Positions 7,254 to 16,349 of a stretch of DNA of 64,000 nt are shown in pieces. The notes under the pieces are model-generated. The model was given only the letters and a program-made list of their open reading frames with translations, had not been told where the DNA came from and ran no database searches. Origin of the DNA: Micromonospora sp. NBRC 110009 (GTDB lineage: Bacteria; Actinomycetota; Actinomycetes; Mycobacteriales; Micromonosporaceae). The DNA is taken from assembly GCF_030518795.1 (NCBI RefSeq), contig NZ_CP130427.1:3348001-3412000 (forward strand), read 5' to 3'. The first letter of the stretch is position 1, and the number at the start of each line of letters is the position of its first letter. Made by a program: the position numbers and the translations under genes.

Positions 7254-9077
7254 TCAGCGGCGGCGGAGTGCGGCGGCGAGGCGGTGCCAGAGGCGGGCCA
7301 GGCGGCCCATCCGGCGCGTACCGTCGGCCGGGCCGGCGATCAGGGCGTGGGCCAGGTCGCGGGTGGGCGGGTCGAGGTCGGGGGTGGCCAGGGCCAGGTG
7401 GGCCAGGGACACCGCGATCGGCATCCGGCGCTCGCGGGCCACGGCCGCCGCGTCGGCGAGCCGCTCGGCCACCACCCGGGCCACGTCGGGGCGTACGGCC
7501 GGGTCCACCCAGGCGGCGGTGACCAGGGCGAAGAGGGCCGCCTCGGTGATCCAGTCCTCCACCCCCCAGACGAGTTCCAGCAGCACCCGGCGGCGGGTGG
7601 ACCCGGCCCACGGCTCGTCGGTGCGGTGGTGCAGCAGGCCGAGACAGGCCCAGACCTGCACGCACCGCACCCAGAGCGACGGGTCCTGGCCGGCGAGCAC
7701 CCGGCCCAGCGCGGTGCCCGGCGCCTCGGGCGGGTGCACCAGCAGGCCGAGCAGATCGGCGAGGTCCAGCGTGGCCAGTCCGACCGCCGCGTCGTAGGCG
7801 GCCGGCGGATGGGGCCAGGCCGGGTGGGCGAGCTGCCGGATCCGTTCCGCCGCCGCCGCCGACGGGGCGGGCAGGGTGGGCGCGGCGGTGGTGCCCTCGT
7901 ACCGCCAGAGCTGGCAGGTGGTGGCCCGACGGGGTTCCCGCGGGTCCGGGTCGGCCACCGCGGCCACCTCCACGTCCAGCCCCGGCACGGCCGCGGCCGC
8001 GGTCCGCATGGCGCTCGGCGGTTCCAGCGCGTCGAGGCGTACGGCGACCCGGACGGCACCCTCGGCGGCGAGGGCCTGGCGCAGCGCGTCCAGCACCGGC
8101 CCACCGGCCGGGGTCACCTGCCCGAGCCACGGGCGGCTGCGGCAGCACTCGGCCAGGTCGCCGTGCTCGTGGGTGTCGTCGGGGTGGTCGCGGACGAAGT
8201 CGGCGAGCGCCACCAGGTGGGCGACGTCCTCGTCGCGCTGGAAGCGCAGCCGGTGCGCGGTGTGCACCGCGCAGTCGAAGCTGGGATCGCGGGCCAACGC
8301 CCGGTCGATCCAGTCCAGCGCCTCGTCGAGCCGACCGTTGTCGGCGAGGGTGCCGGCGATGTCCGCGTAGACCGCGAGGTCGTCGGGGTCGTGCCGGACG
8401 GCCCGGCCGAGCGCGGCGAGGGCGTCCCGGGTGCGACCGGCGCTGCGGTAGGCGTACCCGAGCCAGACCTCGCCGAGCTTGGTGGACTGTGCGCGTACCC
8501 CCCGGGCGGCCCAGGTGACGGCGAGGGCGACCTCGCCGACGCGCCGGGCCAGCGCGGACGCCGCGCCGAGCAGCAGCGGGTGGCCGGGGTGCACGGTGAC
8601 CGCGTTGCGGGCCAGCGCGAGGTACGGCCGCAGCGGGTCGCGCAGCCGGCGGGGAACCGGGTCGGGCACCGCCGCGCAGATCTGCATGAGGATTCGGGCG
8701 GCGCGCTCGGGGTCGAGGCGCTCGGGCAGTTCGGGCGCGGTCACCCAGGGCACGCCGGCCCAGTCGGCGCCGGGCGCGTAGCCGGTGGCCGCGGCCAGCA
8801 GGTCGAGCCCCTCGGCGGGGCGCCCGGCGGCGGCGAGCAGGTGGGCGCGGGCCACCACCGCACCGACGAAGGCGTGGTGGCCGAGCGGGAAGAGTTCCAG
8901 GTCGCCGCCGCTGGCCGCGTTCACCCGGGCCAGCGTCTCGTGCACCTCGGGGAGGGTCGGGGCCTGCACCAGGGCGGCGGCGACGTGACCGGCGGCGTGC
9001 GCCAGGTCCCCCTCGTCCAGCGCCAGCCGGGCGAGCGCGAGCTCCTCCGCGGCGGAGAGCGCGGCGTCCTCGGGCAC
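7254..9077 (-). CDS. tetratricopeptide-repeat protein of unknown function
   Basis: This 607-residue Ala/Leu-rich, soluble, all-helical protein has TPR-like repeats, most obvious near the N-terminus (ELALARLALDEGDLAHAAGH) and in the middle (WLGYAYRSAGRTRDALAALG and DNGRLDEALDWIDRALARDP). The C-terminal half has a less regular domain with several tryptophans and an Arg-rich end. No signal peptide or membrane segment is seen. TPR proteins are scaffolds, and no partner is evident. It is divergent from the SIS gene, with 161 bp between them holding a short direct repeat (TGCTCGTT at 9157-9164 and 9169-9176). Confidence 0.7.
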   Translation of the reverse strand: MPEDAALSAAEELALARLALDEGDLAHAAGHVAAALVQAPTLPEVHETLARVNAASGGDLELFPLGHHAFVGAVVARAHLLAAAGRPAEGLDLLAAATGYAPGADWAGVPWVTAPELPERLDPERAARILMQICAAVPDPVPRRLRDPLRPYLALARNAVTVHPGHPLLLGAASALARRVGEVALAVTWAARGVRAQSTKLGEVWLGYAYRSAGRTRDALAALGRAVRHDPDDLAVYADIAGTLADNGRLDEALDWIDRALARDPSFDCAVHTAHRLRFQRDEDVAHLVALADFVRDHPDDTHEHGDLAECCRSRPWLGQVTPAGGPVLDALRQALAAEGAVRVAVRLDALEPPSAMRTAAAAVPGLDVEVAAVADPDPREPRRATTCQLWRYEGTTAAPTLPAPSAAAAERIRQLAHPAWPHPPAAYDAAVGLATLDLADLLGLLVHPPEAPGTALGRVLAGQDPSLWVRCVQVWACLGLLHHRTDEPWAGSTRRRVLLELVWGVEDWITEAALFALVTAAWVDPAVRPDVARVVAERLADAAAVARERRMPIAVSLAHLALATPDLDPPTRDLAHALIAGPADGTRRMGRLARLWHRLAAALRRR

Positions 9078-9238
9078 GGGGTCCTCTCGGTGGTCTTCCG
9101 TCAGCCGGGCAAGCCTAGGCGATCAAGGATCGAGATGGTGATCCACTGCGCACTACTGCTCGTTCCATTGCTCGTTGCCGTCGAAAGATGCAAGACTGAG
9201 CACGATTCGCGCGGGGAACGCGCAGGAAGGGGTCTCAG

Positions 9239-10291
9239 GTGACGCGTCCAGGGGCCGGCATGGCCGCCGACATCGACGAGCAGCCGGGTGGCTACGACCG
9301 ACTGCTCTCCGCCGAGCACGCCGGTGCGATCGCCCGGGTCGCGGCGGTGATCGCCGAGCGCCGGCCCCGCCACGTGGTCTTCACCGCCCGGGGCACCTCC
9401 GACCACGCCGCCCTCTACGCGGCCTACCTGAGCGAGATCCGGCTCGGCCTGCCCGCCGGCCTCGCCTCGCCCAGCGCGGTCACCGTCTACGGCGCCCGGC
9501 CCGACCTCTCCGACGCCCTGGTGGTCGGGGTCAGCCAGAGCGGCGGCTCGCCCGACCTGGCCGAGGTGCTGCGGGTCGCCCGGGCCTCCGGCGCGCTCAC
9601 CCTCGCCGTCACCAACAACCCCGACTCGCCGCTGGTGGCCACCGCCGAGCTGAGCATCGACATCGCCGCCGGGCACGAGCGGGCGGTGGCCGCCACCAAG
9701 ACGTACACCGCCGAGCTGCTCGCGTTGCTGATGCTGGTCGAGGGCGTGCGGGCCGGCGACGGCGTGCTCCCCGCCGAGGAGCAGGCCGCCCTCGCCCGCC
9801 TGCCCGAGCTGGCCGAACGCACCCTGGCCGACGACACCCCGGCCCGCCTCGCCCCGCGCTACCGGTTCGCCGGCCAGCTCGTCACCACCGGCCGGGGATA
9901 CGCGTACCCGACCGCCCGGGAGGCCGCGCTCAAGCTGATGGAAACCTCCTACCTGCCCGCGCTCGCCTTCTCCGGCGCCGACCTGCTGCACGGCCCGCTC
10001 GCCATGACCGACCCGGACGTGCCGGTGCTCGCCGTGGTCGGCGCCGGCCCGGGCGGGCAGTCGATGCGCGAGGTGCTGCCCCGGCTCGGCGAGCGCCGGG
10101 CCGACGTGGTGGTGGTCGGCTCCGCCGACGTCGAGGCGACCGCCCGGATGGCGGTCCCCGAGGTCGACGAGCGGTACGCCCCGCTGCTCGACATCCTCCC
10201 GCTCCAGCGGCTCGCGCTCTCCCTCGCGCTGGCCCGCGGCGAGGACCCGGACGCCCCGCGCGGCTTGAAAAAGGTCACGGCGACGATGTGA
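9239..10291 (+). CDS. SIS-domain sugar-phosphate isomerase/deaminase-like protein
   Basis: These 350 residues form two SIS domains, matching the isomerase half of GlmS or the NagB-II/AgaS type of amino-sugar deaminase. The glutaminase domain of GlmS is absent (no N-terminal CGI). Phosphosugar-binding signatures are TARGTSDHAAL and VSQSGGSPDL in SIS 1, the KTYTAEL segment, and TGRGYAYPTAREAALKLMET in SIS 2; the end (PRGLKKVT) resembles the GlmS C-terminal loop. A role in amino-sugar phosphate catabolism is an inference. GTG 9239 has AGGAAGGGG upstream. The PdtaS-like kinase starts 26 nt after the stop, with its own -10-like element. Confidence 0.8.
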   Translation: MTRPGAGMAADIDEQPGGYDRLLSAEHAGAIARVAAVIAERRPRHVVFTARGTSDHAALYAAYLSEIRLGLPAGLASPSAVTVYGARPDLSDALVVGVSQSGGSPDLAEVLRVARASGALTLAVTNNPDSPLVATAELSIDIAAGHERAVAATKTYTAELLALLMLVEGVRAGDGVLPAEEQAALARLPELAERTLADDTPARLAPRYRFAGQLVTTGRGYAYPTAREAALKLMETSYLPALAFSGADLLHGPLAMTDPDVPVLAVVGAGPGGQSMREVLPRLGERRADVVVVGSADVEATARMAVPEVDERYAPLLDILPLQRLALSLALARGEDPDAPRGLKKVTATM

Positions 10292-10316
10292 GGCCCGGCG
10301 TGGCACTCTGTTCAGC

Positions 10317-11843
10317 GTGTCCACGCTGCGCGACCTCGCCGAGGAGCACACCCAGCTCCGGCCGGCCGACATCGACCACCTGCACCGGATCGCCGGCGAC
10401 TGGCAGCTCCTCTCCGACCTGTCCTTCGCCGACCTGCTGCTGTGGGTGCCGGTGGACGGCGACGGCACGTTCCTCTGCGTGGCCCAGGTCCGCCCGACGA
10501 CCGCCCCGACCGCGTACCTCGACGACCAGGTCGGGCGGATCGTCGGCGGGCCCGAGGTGGCGCACCTGGAGGTCGCGCACCGGCAGGGCCGGATCTGGCG
10601 GGAGGGCGATCCGGTCTGGTACGGCGACGTCCCGGCCCGGCACGAGGCGATCCCGGTCCGGCTGCGCGGCGTCGACGGGGAGTCCGGCGAGGTCATCGCC
10701 GTGGTCGGCCGGGACACCAACCTGTCCACCGCGCGGACGCCCAGCCAGCTCGAACTGAACTACCTGACCACCGCCGACGACCTGGCCCAGATGATCGCCG
10801 ACGGCACCTTCCCGCCGCCCCGGCACCCGGGCGAGACCACCTCCGCGCCTCGGGTCGGCGACGGCCTGGTCCGGCTCGACGCCAACGGCAAGGTCACCTA
10901 CGCCAGCCCGAACGCGCAGTCCGCGTACCGCCGGCTCGGCTACGCCTCCCACCTGGTGGGGGAGGACCTGGCCGAGCTGCACCGCCGGCTGGCCAGTGAC
11001 CCGCTCGAAGGCACCGACGCCGGCAACGCGGTGCTGGCCGCGCTGCGCGGCGAGGCGCCGCCCCGGCGGGAGATCGACGCCCGGGGCGCCACCATGCTGA
11101 CCCGGGCGCTGCCGCTGATGCCGGCCGGCGTGCCGATCGGCGCGCTGGTGCTGGTCCGCGACGTCACCGAGGTACGCCGCCGCGACCGCGCCCTGATCAC
11201 CAAGGACGCCACCATCCGGGAGATCCACCACCGGGTGAAGAACAACCTGCAGACGGTGGCGGCGCTGCTGCGCCTCCAGGCCCGCCGGGTCGCCATGCCG
11301 GAGGCCCGGGTCGCCCTGGAGGAGTCGGTACGCCGGGTCGCCTCCATCGCCCTGGTCCACGAGACCCTCTCCCTGTCCAGCGACGAGGCGGTCGAGTTCG
11401 ACGGCATCGTCGACCGGGTGGCCAGCGCGGCCACCGAGGTCGCGGCCACCGAGGTGAGCGTCGGGATGCGCCGGCAGGGCAGCTTCGGCGTACTGCCCGC
11501 CGAGATCGCCACCTCGCTGGTGATGATCCTCAACGAGCTGCTGCTCAACGCCGTCGAGCACGGCTTCCCGCCGGCCGGGGAGGAGGCTGCGGCCCGGGCC
11601 GAGGGCGCGGCGGAGCCGGAGGTGGTGGTCTCCGCGCACCGGTTCCGCAAGCAGCTGCACGTCTCCGTCGCCGACAACGGGCGCGGCCTGCCCGAGCAGT
11701 TCGACGCCGAACGGGGCGGCAACCTGGGCCTGCAGATCGTCCGGGCGCTGGTCACCGGGGAGCTGCGCGGCAGCATCGAGCTGCGCAACGGCGCGGCCGG
11801 CGGCACCGAGGCGGTGCTGGTGCTGCCGCTGGCCAAGGCCTGA
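10317..11843 (+). CDS. pdtaS: cytosolic sensor histidine kinase, PdtaS-like (HisKA_2)
   Basis: This 508-residue soluble kinase has an N-terminal GAF-type domain (about residues 1-150), a PAS-like domain (about 180-290), the HisKA_2 phosphoacceptor IHHRVKNNLQ (His304 by count; His303 in mycobacterial PdtaS) and a HATPase domain with NELLLNAVEHG (N box) and ADNGRGLP (G1). PdtaS phosphorylates the ANTAR antiterminator PdtaR, which is not encoded nearby, so the partner is at another locus. It lacks membrane segments. GTG 10317 follows a CACTCT hexamer by 7 nt without an RBS, suggesting a leaderless mRNA. In mycobacteria pdtaS lies beside TB7.3 and whiB1; here both are further apart. Confidence 0.87.
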   Translation: MSTLRDLAEEHTQLRPADIDHLHRIAGDWQLLSDLSFADLLLWVPVDGDGTFLCVAQVRPTTAPTAYLDDQVGRIVGGPEVAHLEVAHRQGRIWREGDPVWYGDVPARHEAIPVRLRGVDGESGEVIAVVGRDTNLSTARTPSQLELNYLTTADDLAQMIADGTFPPPRHPGETTSAPRVGDGLVRLDANGKVTYASPNAQSAYRRLGYASHLVGEDLAELHRRLASDPLEGTDAGNAVLAALRGEAPPRREIDARGATMLTRALPLMPAGVPIGALVLVRDVTEVRRRDRALITKDATIREIHHRVKNNLQTVAALLRLQARRVAMPEARVALEESVRRVASIALVHETLSLSSDEAVEFDGIVDRVASAATEVAATEVSVGMRRQGSFGVLPAEIATSLVMILNELLLNAVEHGFPPAGEEAAARAEGAAEPEVVVSAHRFRKQLHVSVADNGRGLPEQFDAERGGNLGLQIVRALVTGELRGSIELRNGAAGGTEAVLVLPLAKA

Positions 11844-11959
11844 TGAGCGCCGGCTGGCCATCCGCCCTCCGGTTGAAAATGAGCCGCTGTTCAGGCCGAT
11901 GTGAGCAAGCCCTCCGGGTGGTTCCGGCTACCGCGCGGCTTTCGATCAATTTCGACGCA

Positions 11960-11988
11960 TTGACACCTTGCGTGAGACTGCATAACTT
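11960..11988 (+). promoter_or_regulatory. housekeeping-type promoter of the polysaccharide locus
   Basis: TTGACA (11960-11965) and TAACTT (11983-11988) are spaced by 17 nt in an unusually AT-rich stretch. The predicted start (about 11995) leaves a roughly 116-nt 5' leader before the GT2 gene at 12111. This is the best sigma-70-like promoter I see in the window. Confidence 0.7.
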
Positions 11989-12110
11989 TGGCACGACCAT
12001 CAAGCAGACACGGCCGACGTTCGCCGTGCCCGGCTTCCTGGACGCGTCAGGCGAACCCTCGCCGGCACCACCGGAGGAGGGCGTGCTGCTTGACTAGCGG
12101 GGAGACGGGA

Positions 12111-13763
12111 ATGACTTCACCACCTGCGATCGAGCCGGTTACCGTGCCGGATCCGACCGCGGAGTTCCGGGTGCCGCACCAGTTCGCGCGCTGGACGCCC
12201 CGCCGGGTCGGCCAGGGGGTGAACCGGCCGGCGTACGCGGTGGTGCCGCTCCCGCCCACCGACGAGGAGCTCTTCTCCTACCGGAAGCGTCGCCTGGCCG
12301 GGCTGATGCTGCCGTCGCTGGTCAGCTTCGGCTGCCTGATCACCAGCCAGGTGCTCTTCGTCCGGCTCACCCCGTGGCTGTGGCTGCTCGCACCGATGCT
12401 GGCGTTCACCGTCGTCTACTACCTCATCTCGTTGGCCGTGAACCTCTTCACGCCCGGCTTCGACATGGCGCGCCACCAGGAGCTGGTGCGCAACTGGCGG
12501 CCGTCCCGGTACCCGAGCGTCGACGTCTTCCTGCCGGTCTGCGGCGAGCCGCCGCACGTGCTGCGCAACACCTGGGAGCACGTCCGGGCGATGAGCCAGC
12601 ACTACCGGGGCGACGTGACCGTCTACATCCTCGACGACTCGCCCAGCGAGGCGATGGAGCGGACCGCCCTCGCCTTCGGCTTCGTCTACCAGCGCCGACC
12701 CAACCGCGGCTGGTTCAAGAAGGCCGGCAACATGCGCTACGCCTTCGAGCGCACCATGAGCGACTTCATCCTGGTGCTCGACGCCGACTTCGTGCCGCGC
12801 AAGGACATGCTCGACCAGATGCTGCCCTGGTTCGACGCCGAGCCCCGGGCGGGCATCGTGCAGTCGCCGCAGTACTTCCGGGTGCACCTGGGGCAGACCT
12901 GGGTCGAGCGCGGCGCGGGCGCCGTGCAGGAGCTCTTCTACCGCTCGGTGCAGGTGTCCCGGCAGGCGCACGACTCGGCGATCTGCGTCGGCAGCTGCGC
13001 CATCTACCGGCGGGACGCGCTCTTCTCCATCGGCGGCTCCACCCTGATCGAGCACTCCGAGGACGTGCACACCGGGTTCGACCTGCGGATGAAGGGCTGG
13101 AACCTGCGCTACATCCCGGTCGTGCTGGCCGCCGGGTTATGTCCGTCCGACGTGGACTCGTTCTTCACCCAGCAGTACCGCTGGTGCGCCGGCTCGATGA
13201 GCCTGCTCGGTTCGAAGAAGTTCTGGCAGACCAAGCTGAAGCTGCGCGCCCGGCTGAGCTACATCTCCGGCTTCTGCTACTACCTGCACACCGGGCTGTT
13301 CACCTTCGTCGCGCCGATCATCCCGGTGCTGATGCTGACCGCGTTCGCGCACGAGATCGCCCTGGCCAACTACCTGCTCATCGTGCCCAGCGTCATCTAC
13401 AACATGATCATCTTCCCGCTCTGGCACCGGAACCGGTACCAGCTGGAGAGCTGGACGGTCAAGATGATCTACGGCTGGGCGCACGCGTTCGCGATCATCG
13501 ACATCATCCGCGGCCGGCGGATGGGCTGGCAGCCGACCGGCGGCACCGCCAAGAAGAGCAAGACCAAGCGGCTCTGGACCGGCATGAAGTACTGGACCGC
13601 CGGCACCGGCCTGGTCTGGGCCGGCGTCGCCGCCTGGCGGATGCTGGTCGAGCCCGACCCGATGGTCTTCGCCCCGGCCTTCCTCAGCGCGGTCTTCTAC
13701 CTCGCCATCGTGGGGCAGGCGCTGCTGGTCAAGCCCGAGAAGGACGTCGAGGTCGTGCGGTGA
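12111..13763 (+). CDS. membrane glycosyltransferase family 2, cellulose-synthase-like
   Basis: This 550-residue processive-type GT2 has paired transmembrane helices before (about residues 63-112) and after (about 375-440, 505-540) the catalytic domain. The canonical residues are present: DDS (UDP-binding aspartate), LDADF (DxD), HSEDVHTG (catalytic ED) and QQYRWCAGS (Q-x-x-R-W), so it should polymerise a beta-linked glycan while extruding it. Unlike BcsA it has no C-terminal PilZ domain, so no direct c-di-GMP control is expected. ATG 12111 has a GGGAG site. The anchored GH26 gene overlaps its stop (GTGA). The polymer's identity is not deducible. Confidence 0.88.
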   Translation: MTSPPAIEPVTVPDPTAEFRVPHQFARWTPRRVGQGVNRPAYAVVPLPPTDEELFSYRKRRLAGLMLPSLVSFGCLITSQVLFVRLTPWLWLLAPMLAFTVVYYLISLAVNLFTPGFDMARHQELVRNWRPSRYPSVDVFLPVCGEPPHVLRNTWEHVRAMSQHYRGDVTVYILDDSPSEAMERTALAFGFVYQRRPNRGWFKKAGNMRYAFERTMSDFILVLDADFVPRKDMLDQMLPWFDAEPRAGIVQSPQYFRVHLGQTWVERGAGAVQELFYRSVQVSRQAHDSAICVGSCAIYRRDALFSIGGSTLIEHSEDVHTGFDLRMKGWNLRYIPVVLAAGLCPSDVDSFFTQQYRWCAGSMSLLGSKKFWQTKLKLRARLSYISGFCYYLHTGLFTFVAPIIPVLMLTAFAHEIALANYLLIVPSVIYNMIIFPLWHRNRYQLESWTVKMIYGWAHAFAIIDIIRGRRMGWQPTGGTAKKSKTKRLWTGMKYWTAGTGLVWAGVAAWRMLVEPDPMVFAPAFLSAVFYLAIVGQALLVKPEKDVEVVR

Positions 13764-14764
13764 GAACCAAGTACCTGATCACCTTTTTGGCGGTGCTGGC
13801 GCTGGCCTTCACCGAGCTCGCCGTTCTCCGCAAGGTGGACATCAAGGTCAACTCGGGGGTGACCGGCGGGCCGGGCGGCGTCGCCAGTCCCGTCGAGGAG
13901 CAGGTGCCGGCGTACGACGTCACGGCGCTGAAGTCCCCCGCCGGCAAGTACCTCGGGGTGACCGTGGAGGGCGGCGCGGAGATGGGCCGGATCCGGGGGT
14001 TCGCCGACGAGATCGGCAAGACCCCGAACCTGGTGGCGATCTTCGAGAGCTTCGACGACAAGTTCGCCGCCAGCGAGGTCCGCGAACTGCACCAGTACGG
14101 AGCGCTGGCGGTCATCCGGTGGGAGCCGTACGAGGTGCCGCTGCGCGACATCGCCGCCGGCAAGCACGACGCGTACGTGAAGGAGTTCGCCGCCGCGGTG
14201 CGGATGCTGAACCTGCCGATCGCGCTCACCTTCGCGCATGAGATGAACGGGCACTGGTACTCCTGGGGCACCAAGAAGACCACCGCCGCCGAGTACGTGG
14301 CCGCCTGGCGGCACCTGCACGAGATCTTCGAGCAGCAGGGCGCCACCAACGTGATCTGGACCTGGACCCCGAACGTCATCAACTACCTGCGCAAGGTCAG
14401 CATCAAGGCGCTCTACCCGGGTGACGCGTACGTGGACTGGGTCGGCATGGACGGCTACTACACGGTCCGGGGGCAGAAGACGTTCAAGGACCTCTTCAAC
14501 CCGACCATCAAGGAGATCCGGACCTTCACCCGCCGGCCACTGCTGATCGTGGAGACCGGGTGCGAGCCGGCCGCCGGCCGACCTGCCCAGATCGCCGACC
14601 TGCTCAGCAACGTGGCGCGCCGGAAGGACATGGTCGGGGTGGCCTACTTCAACATCAACGGCTCCGGCAAGTGGAACATCGACCGGGACCAGAGCGCGCT
14701 GTCGTCGTTCAAGCGGGCCGCCGCCAAGGACGTCTTCGGCTTCGACATCAGGACCGCGAAGTGA
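13760..14764 (+). CDS. membrane-anchored glycoside hydrolase family 26-like enzyme
   Basis: This 334-residue protein has an N-terminal signal-anchor helix (about residues 5-25), a short linker and a GH26 barrel. The acid/base glutamate is in FAHEMNGHWYSW (Glu161) and the nucleophile in LLIVETGCE (Glu265). Family GH26 contains beta-mannanases and beta-1,3/1,4-glucanases. The start GTG overlaps the synthase stop, and the stop overlaps the next GT start, so the three are one translational unit. Hydrolases coupled to GT2 synthases (for example BcsZ with BcsA) trim or release the nascent chain, and this one likely does the same outside the membrane. Confidence 0.85.
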   Translation: MRTKYLITFLAVLALAFTELAVLRKVDIKVNSGVTGGPGGVASPVEEQVPAYDVTALKSPAGKYLGVTVEGGAEMGRIRGFADEIGKTPNLVAIFESFDDKFAASEVRELHQYGALAVIRWEPYEVPLRDIAAGKHDAYVKEFAAAVRMLNLPIALTFAHEMNGHWYSWGTKKTTAAEYVAAWRHLHEIFEQQGATNVIWTWTPNVINYLRKVSIKALYPGDAYVDWVGMDGYYTVRGQKTFKDLFNPTIKEIRTFTRRPLLIVETGCEPAAGRPAQIADLLSNVARRKDMVGVAYFNINGSGKWNIDRDQSALSSFKRAAAKDVFGFDIRTAK

Positions 14765-16302
14765 CCGCGCCGGCGGTCCAGTGGGTCGGGCGGCCGACCG
14801 CGGCCGAGGTCAGGGCGACGGTCGGCGCCACCGCGGCCGCGCCGGCGGCCCGGGGCGGCTGGTGGGCCCTGCTGCCGGCCGTGGTCGCGCTCGGCCTTGG
14901 CTGGTGGCGGCTGGACGCCCGGGACCTGTGGAACGACGAGCTGGTCACCTGGCACGCCACCTCGCTCTCGGTCGAGCAGTTCCGCATGATGATCGGCAAC
15001 ATCGACCTGGTCCACGCCTTCTACTACCTGATCATGGCGGCCGTGACGGCGGTGGGCGGCGACTCCCTGATCGCCCTGCGGCTGCCCTCGGTGCTGGCCA
15101 TCGGGGCCAGCGCCGGACTGATCGCCCTGATCGGCCGGCGCCTCTTCGGCACCCCGGTCGGCGTGCTCGCCGGACTGTTCTTCGCCCTGCTGCCGACCGT
15201 CTCCCGCTACGCCCAGGAGGCCCGGTCGTATGCGCTGGTCACCCTGGCCGCGGTCGCCGCGACCTGGCTCTTCCTCCGCGCGGTCGACCGGCCGTCGCGG
15301 GGACGCTGGTGGGCGTACGCGGTGCTGCTGGTGGTGGTCGGCTGGCTGCACTTCGTCGCGCTGCTGGTGGGGGCGGCGCACCTGCTCTACCTGTGGCGGG
15401 CCGTGCCCGGGGAAGAGCCGCGCTGGCGGTGGTCGGCCTCGGTCGGCATCGCCGGGCTCTTCATCCTGCCGCTGTTGCTGCTCGCCGGGCGGCAGTCCGG
15501 CCAGATCTCCTGGGTGAAGAACGACGGAAACGCCGTGCTCCGCTTCCTGGAGAACCTGACCGGCACGCTGCCGGTCCTGGCGGCCGTCGCGCTGCTCGCG
15601 CTCCTCGCGGTGGCGGTGGCCGGCCGGGAGCGGCGGCCGGCCGCCCTGATGCTGGTGGTCTGGGCCCTGCTGCCGCCGGTGACGGGCTACCTGACCTTCG
15701 CCTGGCTGCACCTGTTCCTGGCCCGCTACTTCCTCTTCACCGTGCCCGCCTGGGCGCTGCTGGCCGCGTTCGGCGTGTGCCGGACGATCCAGCTGCTCAC
15801 CCGGGGGCGGATGCCGGCGGCCTGGCTGGTCGGGGCGCTGATCCTGGTGCCCGCGCTGGCCTGGCAGACCATGCCGGCGCAGGAGAAGGTGCGGTCCAAC
15901 GACGCCGACGGCCAGCCGCACTACCTGGACGCGGTCCGCTACCTCGGGCAGCAGGCGAAGCCGGGCGACGGGGTGGCCTTCAACGACGGCTTCGGCGGCT
16001 CCAGCGACGTGGCGCGCAAGGCCACCAACTACGGGCTGCGGGACCAGCTCCAGCCGCGGGACGTCTTCGCCGACGTCCCGGCCCGGGACACCGGCTGGCT
16101 GACCGCCCGGGAGTGCAAGAACCCGGCCCTCTGCCTCGGGGACACGAAGCGGCTCTGGCTGGTCGAGACCGGACACCTCAACGACCCGCTGGCCGGGCTG
16201 CCGCCGGCGCGGGAGGCGCTGCTGCGGCAGAAGTTCCTGATCAAGCACGTCGAGCGGTTCGACCGGGTCCGGGTGGTCCTGCTCGAACGGAAGCCGGCCT
16301 GA
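14761..16302 (+). CDS. GT-C-fold glycosyltransferase (GT39/ArnT/PMT-like), polyprenyl-phosphate-sugar dependent
   Basis: This 513-residue polytopic protein has about 11 hydrophobic segments and a C-terminal extracytoplasmic domain. The first loop carries the acidic pair of GT-C enzymes (WNDELVTW, Asp59-Glu60), and SRYAQEARSYAL resembles the second loop of protein/lipid mannosyltransferases. Such enzymes use polyprenyl-phosphate sugars outside the membrane. GTG 14761 overlaps the GH26 stop, so it probably decorates the product of the upstream synthase or anchors it. It is paralogous to the convergent gene at 16321-17931, including the late CLGD/CLAG-RRVWLV-type strand. Confidence 0.8.
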   Translation: MTAPAVQWVGRPTAAEVRATVGATAAAPAARGGWWALLPAVVALGLGWWRLDARDLWNDELVTWHATSLSVEQFRMMIGNIDLVHAFYYLIMAAVTAVGGDSLIALRLPSVLAIGASAGLIALIGRRLFGTPVGVLAGLFFALLPTVSRYAQEARSYALVTLAAVAATWLFLRAVDRPSRGRWWAYAVLLVVVGWLHFVALLVGAAHLLYLWRAVPGEEPRWRWSASVGIAGLFILPLLLLAGRQSGQISWVKNDGNAVLRFLENLTGTLPVLAAVALLALLAVAVAGRERRPAALMLVVWALLPPVTGYLTFAWLHLFLARYFLFTVPAWALLAAFGVCRTIQLLTRGRMPAAWLVGALILVPALAWQTMPAQEKVRSNDADGQPHYLDAVRYLGQQAKPGDGVAFNDGFGGSSDVARKATNYGLRDQLQPRDVFADVPARDTGWLTARECKNPALCLGDTKRLWLVETGHLNDPLAGLPPAREALLRQKFLIKHVERFDRVRVVLLERKPA

Positions 16303-16308
16303 CCGGGG

Positions 16309-16349
16309 CCGTGGCGCTGCTCAACCCCGCCGGACGAGCAGCGCCACGG
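16309..16349. terminator. bidirectional terminator between the two GT39-like genes
   Basis: A 14-bp perfect inverted repeat (CCGTGGCGCTGCTC at 16309-16322, GAGCAGCGCCACGG at 16336-16349) separates the convergent genes. The right arm lies inside the last codons of the minus-strand gene. Confidence 0.6.

Noticed and set aside
9157..9176. TGCTCGTT direct repeat between the TPR and SIS genes as a regulator site
   Set aside because: Two 8-bp copies 12 bp apart are suggestive but too short to support a call without comparison.
11844..12097. possible small plus-strand gene between pdtaS and the GT2 synthase
   Set aside because: The frame runs through the clear promoter at 11960-11988, has no RBS at its start and no recognisable sequence.
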